Origin: Bacteroidota bacterium
GTDB taxonomy: Bacteria; Bacteroidota; Bacteroidia; Chitinophagales; Chitinophagaceae
Direction: 5' to 3'
NCBI GenBank assembly: GCA_016715505.1
Contig: JADJZY010000019.1
Span: forward strand, 35,175-99,174
DNA length: 64,000 nt
The notes under the pieces were generated by a model. It made no database searches. It worked only from the letters and a program-made list of their open reading frames with translations, and was not told the DNA's origin. A program made the translations under genes and the position numbers. This document shows, piece after piece, positions 1 through 9,823 of this stretch (positions within the stretch are counted from its first letter, which is position 1; the number at the start of each line of letters is the position of its first letter).

Positions 1-110
1 CAGGCGAGAAAAGCTGAAACAACCAAAAAGCCCCGAATTCGCTGCCGCGCGAGGGATGCCACCCATAACTCACTTTCGGCGGCAAGGGGGGCGGGAAGCC
101 GGAGGACAAA

Positions 111-1193
111 TTATTTGGAATACCTTCGGTAAATGAGATAGGCAATAAAACTGAAAATGATATTCGGAATCCACACGGCAATCAGTGGATGCAGATTACC
201 TTTTACCGAAAAGGTGGTGGAAAATTGCATGAGAAAAATATAGGCAGCCGATAACATTAAGCCGATGGCCAAGTGAATACCACTACCTCCGCGTACTTTA
301 CGGGATGCAATACATGCCCCAATAATACTGAGTACGAATGCAGAAAAAGGCGCGGCAGTGCGGCGATATTTTTCAATAAAATATTCATTCAAATTTTCAC
401 TGCCTTTGTCTAATTCCTTTTGAATGTAAGCATTGAGCTGAGGAGCCGTCATCATTTGTTTAATCTCCCGACGTTCAATGAGATCCGTGGGTTTAAACGA
501 AAAATTTTTGTACACATAAGGGAAGGCAATCATGCTTTCGAGCGGGCCATTATTGTTTCGGGCAATGGCATCAAAAAGTTTCCATTCCTTTTTGGTACTA
601 TCATATGTTATTCGATCGGCGGTGATTTTTTGAATCAGTTTGGTGCCTTGAACTTTTTCATAACTAAAGCGGTATCCTGTTTTGCTTTCAGGATTATAGC
701 TTTGCATATAGATGTATTCACTGGGGCCGATACGCATATGAAAATTATCATCTTTGCTGTATGACTTTTCCCATAAATATTTTTCTTCAAATTCGATACG
801 ATTTCGATTGGCAACCGGTATGATATAATGATTGGCCACATAAAGGGTGATGGAGATGAGGGCAGCCCCGAAAACATAAGGTCTTAAAAATCGTTTAAAA
901 CTAACTCCACTACTCAGTATGGCAATGATTTCGGAGCGATTGGCCAGTTTGGAAGTAAAAAATATAACCGCTACAAAAATGAAAATGGGAAAAAGTAAGG
1001 CCAGAATATAAGGGATGAAGTTTTGGAAGTATTGCAGGATTTGTAAAGCCGAAACTTTTTTGTTGACAAAATCATTGACTTTTTCAGTGAAATCAATCAC
1101 GATAGCAATAGCCGCAAAGGCAATTAATAAAGCCGCAAAAGTGACCAGAAAATTCTTCAGGATATAACGATCTATTTTCTTCAGGAAGGCCAT
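111..1193 (-). CDS. LptF/LptG family permease (YjgP/YjgQ)
   Basis: A 360-residue inner-membrane protein of the LptF/LptG family, the permease subunits of the LptB2FG ABC transporter that extracts lipopolysaccharide from the inner membrane and passes it to the periplasmic bridge. Visible features: an N-terminal membrane segment (about residues 13-33), two more before residue 120, a periplasmic beta-rich middle (about 130-270, the jellyroll region), and three C-terminal membrane segments (about 280-357) ending in basic residues. Length is normal for the family. The start ATG follows a TAnnTTTG promoter motif by few bases. LptF and LptG cannot be separated by eye, so no symbol is given. No partner lpt gene is in view. 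Confidence 0.88.
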   Translation of the reverse strand: MAFLKKIDRYILKNFLVTFAALLIAFAAIAIVIDFTEKVNDFVNKKVSALQILQYFQNFIPYILALLFPIFIFVAVIFFTSKLANRSEIIAILSSGVSFKRFLRPYVFGAALISITLYVANHYIIPVANRNRIEFEEKYLWEKSYSKDDNFHMRIGPSEYIYMQSYNPESKTGYRFSYEKVQGTKLIQKITADRITYDSTKKEWKLFDAIARNNNGPLESMIAFPYVYKNFSFKPTDLIERREIKQMMTAPQLNAYIQKELDKGSENLNEYFIEKYRRTAAPFSAFVLSIIGACIASRKVRGGSGIHLAIGLMLSAAYIFLMQFSTTFSVKGNLHPLIAVWIPNIIFSFIAYLIYRRYSK

Positions 1194-1200
1194 GTGTTTG

Positions 1201-1208
1201 CAAACCTA
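1201..1208 (-). promoter_or_regulatory. Bacteroidota -7 promoter motif for the LptF/G gene
   Basis: On the minus strand this reads TAGGTTTG, a full match to the Bacteroidota -7 element TAnnTTTG, 8 nt before the start codon. A second TTTG lies just upstream. It implies a very short leader. Confidence 0.5.
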
Positions 1209-1345
1209 AACAAATATTTGTTATGCTGTTCCTAAAGCATTTGTGCACAAATAAGCCCTCGTCGCGTGTTGAGCTTGCCATGTTCGGTGATTTAGTACAG
1301 TCTCCGCTTTTGACCTGAATGCTTGAATTTATCTCACTTTTCCGC

Positions 1346-1353
1346 TACCTTTA
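1346..1353 (+). promoter_or_regulatory. Bacteroidota promoter for the repeat protein
   Basis: TACCTTTA matches TAnnTTTG except in the last base. A TTG (1323-1325) lies 20 nt upstream, the usual -33 spacing. The ATG at 1373 follows 19 nt later, which supports that start. Confidence 0.5.
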
Positions 1354-1372
1354 TCCCTCAAAACAAATACCC

Positions 1373-1776
1373 ATGCAAAAAGTTTTTTTTCTTTCCTTGT
1401 TTAGTTTATTCCTGTTTTTGGGCACACAAGCACAGTCGGTTTATTATAAAGGCAGCCGTATTGCGGAGATTGAAAAGATGGAGATGTTTATATCAATGGT
1501 TCGCGGGTAGGTCAGATTGAAGCGGATGGCGATGTGTATAAAAATGGAGCTCGGATCGGACAAATAGAGGATGATGGAGATATTTACCTCAATGGTTCAA
1601 GAGTGGGCCAGATTGAGGACGATGGGGATGTTTACAAAAATGGGAGCCGCATCGGACAAATAGAAGACGATGGTGATGTGTATTATAAGGGCAGTCGGAT
1701 TGGAGAAGGTAAATACATCCGGAAGGAATGGTTGGCTGCGTTTTTCTTCTTTTTCTTTTATCAGGATAAAATTTAA
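1373..1776 (+). CDS. secreted 15-residue-repeat protein (one frameshift)
   Basis: A short exported protein. The signal peptide (about residues 1-20) ends in TQAQ, and the mature chain is built from 15-residue repeats of the form DGDxYxNGSRxGQIE, about five copies, four of them nearly identical. The C-terminus (after about 110) is a hydrophobic Phe-rich tail. Around 1475-1480 the frame changes: the repeat continues perfectly in the other frame (DGDVYINGSRVGQIE), so one base appears lost in the run GAAAAGATGG. The repeat resembles small beta-strand repeat proteins of Bacteroidota (five-fold beta-flower type), a guess from pattern only. Function unknown; probably periplasmic or surface. Confidence 0.6.
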
Positions 1777-1817
1777 ACCTTATACCACCCACAGAAAGGG
1801 ACCATTATCCCCGGCTT

Positions 1818-2183
1818 TTATTCCTTGGATTTTGGAATATCCAGGTTTTTAAACAACTCTTCCATTTTAAATACATAGTCCAGGGTATCATCCAAAAAGT
1901 ATTGGATGACCGGAATTTTTCGCACCTGATTTCGGATACGTTCCGCCAGGTGTTTACGCAATTCCCAATCCCGGTCTTTAATATGTTTTAGCATGGCCTG
2001 GGGTTGATCAATCTGAAAAAAACTCAGGTAAATTCGCGCTTCCATGAGGTCGGGAGTCACTTTTACCTTGGAAATGGATATCATACCATTGTGAATAATA
2101 TTAAGTCCTTCGCGCTGAAAGATATCGCTCATCTCCTGCTGTATGAGGTTAGCAATTTGTTTTTGCCTTTTACTTTCTTCCAT
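1818..2183 (-). CDS. rbfA: 30S ribosome-binding factor A
   Basis: A 121-residue protein matching RbfA, the KH-fold factor that binds the immature 30S subunit near the 5' end of 16S rRNA and helps late processing, notably at low temperature. Diagnostic parts are the N-terminal RQKQIANLIQQEMSDI helix (about residues 5-20), the central segment with VTPDL and A.IYLSFF, the RIRNQVRKIP helix-turn (about 82-92) and the C-terminal PVIQYFLDDTLDY stretch. Length is typical. It diverges from the ABC exporter gene at 2225, with about 40 nt between them. Frame intact. Confidence 0.93.
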   Translation of the reverse strand: MEESKRQKQIANLIQQEMSDIFQREGLNIIHNGMISISKVKVTPDLMEARIYLSFFQIDQPQAMLKHIKDRDWELRKHLAERIRNQVRKIPVIQYFLDDTLDYVFKMEELFKNLDIPKSKE

Positions 2184-2224
2184 CTCCCATGATTTAAAAT
2201 GTAAATTTACGGTTTATTATCCGA

Positions 2225-4007
2225 ATGAAATCCCTTCGAAGTATTTTACCTTTTCTCAATGGTAAATGGAAATATGTAGTCATCTACGCCTTATCCAATT
2301 TACTATCCGTTATTTTTTCTACCCTGACCGTGGGTATGATCAGCCCTTTTTTAAATATGCTTTTCGATAAGGGGCAGGTGATCACTCAAAATCCCGGCTG
2401 GGTTTGGAGTAAAGAAGGGGTGAGTCAGTATTTTTTATATCAGTTGTCGAGTTTTATGGCAGCTCATGGGAATGACAAAACCTATGGCCTGATTTTTATT
2501 TGTCTGGTAGTGATTTTTTCCACCCTGCTTAAAAATTTATTTTTATATATCGCAAAGTATATGCTGCACCCTTTGCGCAACAATATTGTTTTAAATATTC
2601 GTAAGCAGTTGTACGATAAAGTACTCCACTTACCCATCGGATTCTTTACCAATGAACGCAAAGGGGATATATTGTCGAGAATGACCAATGACGTGAATGC
2701 CATTGAAATATCAATCATTAGCATGATGGAATTGTTGTTTAGCACACCGGTTACTGTGATTTTTTATTTTGTGATACTCCTCTTGATCAGTGCTAAATTG
2801 TTTTTATTCCTATTATTCCTGCTGCCCATTGCCGGCCTCATCATCGGGCGAATTAGTAAGAGCCTCAAACGCAATACCATCAACACCCAGGAAAGACTTG
2901 GTAATATTTTGAGTATGATTGAAGAAACGCTGGGCGGTTTGCGAATTATCAAAGCTTTTCGTGCAGAGCGTCGCAGGTCGGAGGTATTTCAACAAGAGAG
3001 TCGACAAATATTTGAACTCAATAACCGGATTGCAGCCCGTCGTGAATTGGCCTCGCCGATGTCTGAATTTTTAGGGATACTGATCCTGAGTATCATCATT
3101 TGGTTTGGTGGAAATATGGCATTAAAACAACCTGCTGAGATTGAACCGGGATTGTTCATCATGTTTATTTCGCTTTTTTATTTTTTAATTAACCCACTCA
3201 AAGCCCTTTCCCAAATTTTTTATAATATTCATCAAGGGAGTGCAAGTCTGGAAAGGATACAATTGATCTTAAATGCCGATAATCAGATTGTGGATCGTCC
3301 GGATGCCAAAGCCTTGACTTCCTTCGAGCATCAGATTGAATTTAAAAATGTTTCATTTGCTTATGGCGATAAAGTCATTTTAAAAAATATTCATTTGAGC
3401 ATTGAAAAGGGAAAAACCCTAGATACCCCGTTTTCATGATACAACATCAGGGGATATTCTGATTGATGGTATTTCCATTAGAGATTATCGTTTGTCGGAT
3501 GTGCGGGCATTGATGGGGGTTGTATCGCAGGAACCTATCTTGTTTAATGATAGTATTGCCGAAAATATTGCCTTAGGTAGCAGTCACGCGAGTGAGTCGG
3601 CTGTGGATGCGGCGGCAGGCATTGCCAATGCGCGTAGTTTTATTCTGGAAAAAGAGGAGGGCTATGCCACCAATATTGGGGACCGCGGTAATAAACTGAG
3701 TGGCGGAGAAAAACAACGGCTGACTATTGCTCGGGCCATCTTTAAAAACCCACCCATTTTGATTTTAGATGAGGCCACTTCTTCGCTGGATACTGTGAGT
3801 GAACGACAGGTTCAGGACGCCATACAGCACTTGATGGAAAACAGAACTTCTATCGTCATCGCACATCGTTTATCGACGGTTCAGCATGCCGATGAGATTA
3901 TTGTACTGGAAGCCGGGGAGATCAAGGAAAGGGGAACCCATCAAACACTGATGCAATCCGGAGGCCTTTATAAACGTCTGGTAGAGATCCAACAAGAAAT
4001 CAAATAA
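2225..4007 (+). pseudogene. MsbA-type ABC exporter, Walker A lost by deletion
   Basis: An ABC exporter half-transporter (transmembrane domain fused to ATPase), of the kind that flips lipids or lipid A. The six-helix transmembrane domain covers residues 1-340. The ATPase begins at FKNVSFAYGDK and reaches GKTL, where the frame breaks at about 3420. It resumes in another frame at ATACCCCGT (IPRFHDTTSGDILIDG) and continues intact to 4007 with Q-loop (VVSQEP), signature (LSGGEKQR), Walker B (ILILDEATSS) and H-loop (IVIAHRLST). The stretch that should hold the Walker A GPSGxGKST, about 16 residues, is missing. As written the gene cannot make an active ATPase. All else is conserved, so a local assembly deletion of about 50 nt is a serious alternative. 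Confidence 0.85.
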
Positions 4008-4041
4008 AGTCCGGGGTGATACAGAATGAATAATTTTCGTT

Positions 4042-4049
4042 TATATTTG
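4042..4049 (+). promoter_or_regulatory. Bacteroidota -7 motif for the small lipoprotein
   Basis: TATATTTG, an exact TAnnTTTG match, ends 18 nt before the ATG at 4068. This favours 4068 over the upstream ATG at 4026, which would precede the transcription start. Confidence 0.55.
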
Positions 4050-4067
4050 ACACATCAATTCGTAAAT

Positions 4068-4292
4068 ATGAAACAGATTTTTGTTGTTTTGTGCGGTCTT
4101 GGCGGAATTATTTTCCTGCAATCCTGTAGTAAAGAATATACCTGCTCTTGTACTTCTGCTGGGAGTGCAGAAAAATCATTCGAATTGAAAATGGAAAAAA
4201 TGCGTAAAAACGACGCTAAAACCATTTGCACAGATTATGCCCGTTATCTGGATACCACTTCGACGCTAAATTTTAGTTGCGGCATTAAATAA
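4068..4292 (+). CDS. small predicted lipoprotein
   Basis: A 74-residue predicted lipoprotein. The signal sequence MKQIFVVLCGLGGIIFLQSC ends in a lipobox (LQSC), with the lipidated Cys at residue 20. The mature part starts SKEYTCSC and has four more cysteines, enough for two disulfides. I do not recognise a family; its size and pattern resemble small Bacteroidota lipoproteins of unknown role. It follows the broken ABC exporter by 60 nt but has its own promoter motif. An upstream in-frame ATG at 4026 would spoil the signal peptide and is disfavoured. Confidence 0.7.
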   Translation: MKQIFVVLCGLGGIIFLQSCSKEYTCSCTSAGSAEKSFELKMEKMRKNDAKTICTDYARYLDTTSTLNFSCGIK

Positions 4293-4319
4293 GTTGGGAT
4301 AGCAACATTTCTTGCTCAA

Positions 4320-5573
4320 TTAGTAACCATACTTCTCTTTCCAACGCGATTTTAATAATTTTCGCATTTCATTTTCCCTTGTATTGGGCCCCGGCTCATA
4401 AATTTTACTGCCTTGTAAAGCCTCCGGTAAAAATTCCTGCCCGGAAAATTGTTGTTCATACGCATGATCATAGGCATAACCTTTTCCATAATTCAGGTTC
4501 TTCATCAAACCCGTCACCCCATTGCGAATATGGAGCGGTACACTCAAATCGCCCGTTTTTTTCACCAGGCTTAAAGCGTCTTCAATCGCCATATAAGCGG
4601 AATTACTTTTTTCGGATGAAGCCAAATAGATAGCACATTGAGAAAGGATAATTCTCGACTCCGGATGACCAATTTTATGGACGGCTTCAAAGGTGGCATT
4701 GGCGAGCAAAAGCGCATTGGGATTGGCATTGCCGATGTCTTCGCTGGCAAAAATGAGCATTCTGCGGGCAATAAATTTGACGTCTTCTCCGCCAGCCATC
4801 ATGCGGGCCAGCCAGTAGACCGCGGCATTCGGATCGCTACCACGCATACTTTTAATAAATGCCGAGATGATGTCGTAATGCTGTTCACCTTTTTTATCAT
4901 AAAGTGCAATGTTCTGTTGCGCAATTTGCATCACCATCTCATCCGTAATGGAGCTTTTAGGAGGTAATTGGCTGCCCAGCAATTCAAGTAAATTCAATAA
5001 TTTTCGGGCATCACCACCGGAAATTCGCAGGAGGGCTTCCGTTTCTTCTAGCTGTAATTGTGCCTGTTTTAAAATTTCATCTGACTCCAGGGCGTAGTGG
5101 CACAATTTTTCAAGGTCTGATTTTTCCAGGGCCTTTAACACATATACCTGACAACGACTTAGAAGCGCACTATTCACTTCGAAGCTTGGATTTTCGGTGG
5201 TAGCGCCAATGAGGGTGATTTTTCCGGTTTCAACAGCACCCAACAGCGCATCCTGCTGTGCCTTATTAAAACGATGAATTTCATCAATAAATAAAATAAC
5301 GCCGCTTTCCCGCCCAGCCTTCTCTATAATATCACGCATCTCTTTTACTCCACTGGAGATGGCGCTGATTGCATAAAAGGGTCTGTCGAGTGTATGGGCA
5401 ATGATGTGGGCGATACTGGTTTTGCCCACTCCCGGTGGTCCCCATAGAATCATTGAAGGGATGCGCCCCTGATTGATTTGTTGATACAGAATACTTCCCG
5501 GAGCACAGAGATGTTCCTGTCCAATGAGTTCTTCAAGTTTAAGGGGGCGTAATCGTTCCGATAAGGGTATCAT
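4320..5573 (-). CDS. rarA: replication-associated recombination protein A (RarA/MgsA AAA ATPase)
   Basis: A 417-residue RarA/MgsA/WRNIP1-type AAA+ ATPase, which acts at stalled forks and interacts with SSB. The chain begins PLSERLRPLKLEELIGQEHL, then Walker A GPPGVGKTS (about 45-53), Walker B LFIDEIHRF (about 94-102), sensor 1 GATTENPSF, the arginine finger SRC and sensor 2 GDARKLLN. The C-terminal half has the family's tetramerisation region (DPNAAVYWLARMMAGGED, then NANPNALLLA) and ends RWKEKYGY. Length is typical and the frame intact. It lies downstream of aspS on the same strand with a 115-nt gap, so cotranscription is possible. Confidence 0.95.
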   Translation of the reverse strand: MIPLSERLRPLKLEELIGQEHLCAPGSILYQQINQGRIPSMILWGPPGVGKTSIAHIIAHTLDRPFYAISAISSGVKEMRDIIEKAGRESGVILFIDEIHRFNKAQQDALLGAVETGKITLIGATTENPSFEVNSALLSRCQVYVLKALEKSDLEKLCHYALESDEILKQAQLQLEETEALLRISGGDARKLLNLLELLGSQLPPKSSITDEMVMQIAQQNIALYDKKGEQHYDIISAFIKSMRGSDPNAAVYWLARMMAGGEDVKFIARRMLIFASEDIGNANPNALLLANATFEAVHKIGHPESRIILSQCAIYLASSEKSNSAYMAIEDALSLVKKTGDLSVPLHIRNGVTGLMKNLNYGKGYAYDHAYEQQFSGQEFLPEALQGSKIYEPGPNTRENEMRKLLKSRWKEKYGY

Positions 5574-5688
5574 AGTTTGAAGCCAGTCTGGTTTAAAAAT
5601 TCAATGCTTAGCAACATGCATTCTTGAAAAGCAAATAACCGGTAACCTTGTTTCCATGGCCCAATGGCCGGGATGCAGGAATTTTATT

Positions 5689-7425
5689 TTACAAACCTAA
5701 TTCCTTCTTCTGTTTTTGGTCGATAGGGCCAGGTGCATCCAGCATCATATCGCGTCCGGCATTATTTTTAGGAAAGGCAATGAAGTCGCGAATCGATTCA
5801 CTACCTCCCAACAAAGCACATAGCCGGTCGAAACCCAAGGCAATTCCTCCATGGGGTGGAGTTCCGTATTCAAAGGCACTGAGCAAAAAGCCAAATTTTT
5901 CGTCGGCTTCTTCGCGGGTAAATCCGAGTGCATCGAACATAATTTCCTGAATTTCGCGGTTATAAATGCGAATAGAGCCTCCTCCAATTTCGGTGCCATT
6001 TAATACCAGGTCATAGGCGTTTGCTTTGATATCGGCGTATTTGCTTCGATCGTGCATCCAAGCCAAATGTTCCGGTTTCGGAGAAGTGAAAGGATGGTGG
6101 CAGGCGATGTAACGGTCTTCTTCCGCATCATATTCAAACAAAGGAAAGTCGGTTACCCAAAGTGGTTTGAAATGGTCAGTAGCTCTCAGGCCTAAACGTT
6201 GTCCCATTTCCAATCGTAATTCGCTAATGGCTTTGCGCGTCAATGCGAGCGGTCCGGCTAATATGAAAATCAAATCGCCGGCCACAGCACGACAAGAAGT
6301 TGCAATTTGTTTTAAGGCGGTTTCGTCGAAAAATTTGTCAACAGAACTTTTAAAAGTACCATCAGCCAAACATTTGATATAGACCATTCCTTTCATGCCG
6401 ATTTGCGGACGCTTCACCCATTCCGTTAACTCGTCGATTTGTTTACGGGTGTACTCACTACAAGCCGGTGCAACAATTCCGAAGATGGCATCTGCTTCAT
6501 CAAATATCCCAAATCCTTTGCCCTGCACGAGTGAACGGATATGTTGGATTTTCATTTCAAACCGAATATCCGGTTTATCATTGCCGTAGTCCCGCATGGC
6601 TTCGTCATAAGTCATTCGGGGGAATGCCTCGTTCATTTCCAGCCCTTTTACCTCGCGGAAAACCTGTTTGGCCATTTCTTCAAAAATGTTGAGAATATCC
6701 TCCTGGTCAACGAAACTCATTTCGCAATCAATTTGGGTAAACTCCGGTTGACGATCGGCCCTCAGGTCTTCATCCCGAAAACATTTGACGATTTGAAAAT
6801 AACGATCATAGCCTGCCACCATGAGCAATTGTTTAAATAATTGTGGTGATTGAGGCAGGGCATAAAACTGACCTTCATGCATGCGACTGGGAACCACAAA
6901 ATCGCGGGCTCCTTCGGGGGTTGACTTAATCAGCATAGGCGTTTCCACCTCCATAAAACGATGTTTATCTAAAAACGTTCGAACTGCCCGGCTGACCTGA
7001 TAACGTAGTTCGAGGTTTTTTTTCACAGGCTCCCTTCGCAAATCTAGGAAACGATATTTCATGCGGAGTTCTTCGCCACCGTCAGTATCCTCTTCGATGG
7101 TGAATGGCGGGACTGCCGATTTGTTCAATACTTTGAGTTCCTGTACCTCAATTTCAATATCACCAGTTGGCAGATGAGGGTTTTTATTACTTCTTTCAAT
7201 CACTTTTCCACGGGCCTGAATCACATACTCCCGACCCAGCGAAGCAATGTCCGGTGTGGCGGTGAGCGTTTCGTTGAGGTAAAGTTGGGTAATCCCATAT
7301 CGGTCGCGTAAATCAACGAATGTGATACTTCCGAATTTGCGGATGGTTTTAATCCAGCCACATAAAGTAACTTCCTGGCCTGCATCTGTGCTGCGCAATG
7401 CACCACAATCAATGGTTCTGAACAT
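5689..7425 (-). CDS. aspS: aspartate--tRNA ligase
   Basis: A 578-residue class II aspartyl-tRNA synthetase of bacterial type. The N-terminal OB-fold anticodon-binding domain (residues 1-105) starts MFRTIDCGALR and contains VTLCGWIKTIRKFG. The catalytic core follows with motif 1 (FLDKHRFMEVETP), the flipping-loop region (RDFVVPSR), motif 2 (FRDEDLRADRQPEFTQID) and motif 3 (GIALGFDRL). The GAD insertion domain lies between motifs 2 and 3. The open frame extends upstream to 7512, but the ATG at 7425 fits the family's N-terminus and sits 17 nt from a TATCTTTG promoter motif. Frame intact. Confidence 0.96.
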   Translation of the reverse strand: MFRTIDCGALRSTDAGQEVTLCGWIKTIRKFGSITFVDLRDRYGITQLYLNETLTATPDIASLGREYVIQARGKVIERSNKNPHLPTGDIEIEVQELKVLNKSAVPPFTIEEDTDGGEELRMKYRFLDLRREPVKKNLELRYQVSRAVRTFLDKHRFMEVETPMLIKSTPEGARDFVVPSRMHEGQFYALPQSPQLFKQLLMVAGYDRYFQIVKCFRDEDLRADRQPEFTQIDCEMSFVDQEDILNIFEEMAKQVFREVKGLEMNEAFPRMTYDEAMRDYGNDKPDIRFEMKIQHIRSLVQGKGFGIFDEADAIFGIVAPACSEYTRKQIDELTEWVKRPQIGMKGMVYIKCLADGTFKSSVDKFFDETALKQIATSCRAVAGDLIFILAGPLALTRKAISELRLEMGQRLGLRATDHFKPLWVTDFPLFEYDAEEDRYIACHHPFTSPKPEHLAWMHDRSKYADIKANAYDLVLNGTEIGGGSIRIYNREIQEIMFDALGFTREEADEKFGFLLSAFEYGTPPHGGIALGFDRLCALLGGSESIRDFIAFPKNNAGRDMMLDAPGPIDQKQKKELGL

Positions 7426-7442
7426 AATCTTCAATAAGGGCG

Positions 7443-7450
7443 CAAAGATA
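7443..7450 (-). promoter_or_regulatory. Bacteroidota -7 motif for aspS
   Basis: Minus-strand TATCTTTG followed by CGCCC, 17 nt before the aspS ATG. It helps select the 7425 start. Confidence 0.5.
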
Positions 7451-7513
7451 CGTTTTGCCTGCTGAAAAAACAGCCCAAAGCTCTCCACTGAATCCATTAG
7501 TTTTACGCCCATA

Positions 7514-9768
7514 TTGAGAATACACGACCGCTCAAGTATTGTTTTTCCAAGATGTGTTGCAGATTATTACAAATGCTGCCTGTGTTTCTTTTTGTTTTTT
7601 GCTTTTTTGTTGAAGGGCCTTAACACTTCGGCACAAGATACCCGGTCCATGTTACAAGCCTATCATCAGGCGATGGGTGCACGCGAGCAAACTGCACGTT
7701 ACAAACAAATCTGGGAAGCCTATACCAAACCTTACTCTATTGAGAAGGAAGAGAAATTGTTGAAAGATCTGGCTGTGGCTCCCGAATCAGATCGTATTAT
7801 TTTACAAAGTGTTTATGCTGCTTTGTGTGGGGTGAAAGGTTTGTTTGACGAGAGTAACCGGAATATTGATGAAGTGTTGAACGGACTTGACCGGGAGAAG
7901 TATCGTTATGTGTACCTGAAACTCATGATGGTGCGGGGAATCAATGCGCTCAAAAAACTTCAGTTTGATCGTTCCGGACAGTTTTTTACAGAGGTGCGCG
8001 ATCTGGCTGATAAATATGGCTATACCGAAGATCGCTTTAGTGCGGAAATGGCTTTGCTTTCTGGATATCTGGTTGTGCGAAAACCAGATAAAGTGGTTCA
8101 GGAATTAGAAAAAATCAAAGCACGGATTAAGCCGGAAGATATGCCCATGGCCTTGCCTAAAATCTATCGAACCCTGAGTACGGTTTATATGTTGAAGTCC
8201 ATTCAGGATACCACCGGATATAAAACGCAAATGTTGCAGTATTCGAATCTGTGCGAAGAAGCAGCGATAAATGTTGATGATCATCTCACTTTATTTGGAA
8301 ATTATTTTGCCCTTGGAACATATTATTCCGGAATAGAATTTGATGCTGAAAAGGCTGGCTACTATTTGCGTAAAGCGGTGCAAATTGGTTTAAAGGCGGG
8401 TAGTTTGCGAGAGGTATATATGACATATAATTTCCTGATTCAAAATAGTATCAAAAGCAATCAGCTGAATGAAGCAGAGCAATTTGCCAAAGATGCTTTA
8501 ACGATTTCCAAGGGGCTGGATATTGAAGAATTTCAGATGGAAAAATATTATTCGCTGGCTGGAATTTATCTGAAAAAAGGGAAGATAATCAGGTACTGGC
8601 CATGATTGACTCTATTCGCAGTACCACCATTCAGTCCTACAATAAACGGTATGATGAAAAATGTGCTGAACTTCAAACCCGGTATGAGACGGTGGAAAAG
8701 GAAAAACAAATTAACCTGCTCGATAAAGAAAATGCCCTGAAACAACTCATCATCGCAGAGCAACGAAATACCCTGAAACAAAAGACCCTGGATGAACTCA
8801 AACGAAGAAATGAAATTGATTTATTGAATAAAGACAAATTATTGCTCAACCAGAAAAATGAATTACTTTCCAAAGACAACGACCTAAAAAAAGCCTCACT
8901 CATTGTAAAAGAATCAGAAATCCAACAGGAAAGAGCAGCTAAGGAACTACAGCGCATTCAGATTGAAAAATTACAGGCTACCGAACAATATAATCGTTTG
9001 CGTACCTGGTTTATTTTCGGCATATCGCTCGCGGCATTAATCAGCATCAGTCTGTTTTATGTTTATCTGCGAAACAAACAACAGCAAAGAGCCACCCTTG
9101 AAAAACAACGTTATGAGGTTGAATTACTCGAAAGCCGTTTGTCGGTTTATAGTGCGCAGATGAATCCGCATTTTATGTTCAATAGCATGAATGCAGTCAA
9201 TCATTTTATCCTGAATAATAACTCCATGGAGGCTTCACGTTATCTGACCAAATATGCAAAATTGATGCGACAGGTTTTAGATCATTCCAGAGAAATTCGT
9301 ATCAGTTTGGAGCGTGAGTTGCTTACTTTGTGTCAGTATATCGAAATGGAGCAACTGCGCTTTGGCGGCTCATTTCAATATGAACTTCAAACATCAGAAG
9401 AGATCGATACCTCAGATGTGATGGTCCCTCCATTGTTGTTACAACCTTTTGCAGAAAACGCCGTTTGTCATGGCTTTTTGCACGCCGATTATCCGGGGCA
9501 ATTAAATATACGTGTGTTCATGGATCTTGATTGGGTGATTTGTGAAATTGAGGATAATGGAATAGGCAGAAAACGATCCGCTGAAATTCGGGCACAACAA
9601 AATCCAGGCCATCAGAGTGCCGGTTTGGAGATTACCCGTTCGCGATTAAAAGTTTCTTTGGGCAAACGAATGCCGGAGCAACCCGTTCCCTATATAGATA
9701 AAATGCAAGAGGACGGTAAAGCAGCTGGTACAATTGTGCGCATTCAACTTGCACCTTACCAAGTGTGA
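7514..9768 (+). CDS. TPR and LytS-type sensor histidine kinase (frameshifted)
   Basis: One sensor kinase of about 750 residues, split by a frameshift. The N-terminus is hydrophobic and signal-like (to about residue 40, TSAQD); residues 50-360 are TPR-like helical repeats. At about 8580 the frame changes in AAAAAAGGGAAG; reading on in the other frame gives DNQVLAMIDS and the second half. That half has a long coiled coil (8640-8990), a membrane helix (about 9005-9070) and a His_kinase (PF06580) domain with phospho-acceptor motif QMNPHFMFNSMNAVNHFI (about 9158) and an ATPase domain with N box FAENAVCHG and G box IEDNGIGRKRS. The start is uncertain: this frame begins with TTG, while an ATG at 7552 would need another one-base correction in a T run. 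Kinases of this type usually pair with a LytTR regulator; none is adjacent. Confidence 0.8.
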
Positions 9769-9823
9769 GAACGGTGGCCGTTCTTTAGCAAGTTTCAACT
9801 ATCTTCGTTCCACAATTTTTTAT

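Noticed and set aside
1..110. Possible gene end or RNA in the G+C-rich first 110 bases
   Set aside because: A weak GCTGCCG/CGGCGGC pairing is all that can be seen; no supported frame, tRNA or terminator.
1475..1485. Programmed ribosomal frameshifting as the cause of the split genes
   Set aside because: The breaks occur in unrelated genes without a shared slippery sequence and downstream structure, and some are accompanied by deletions of conserved motifs.
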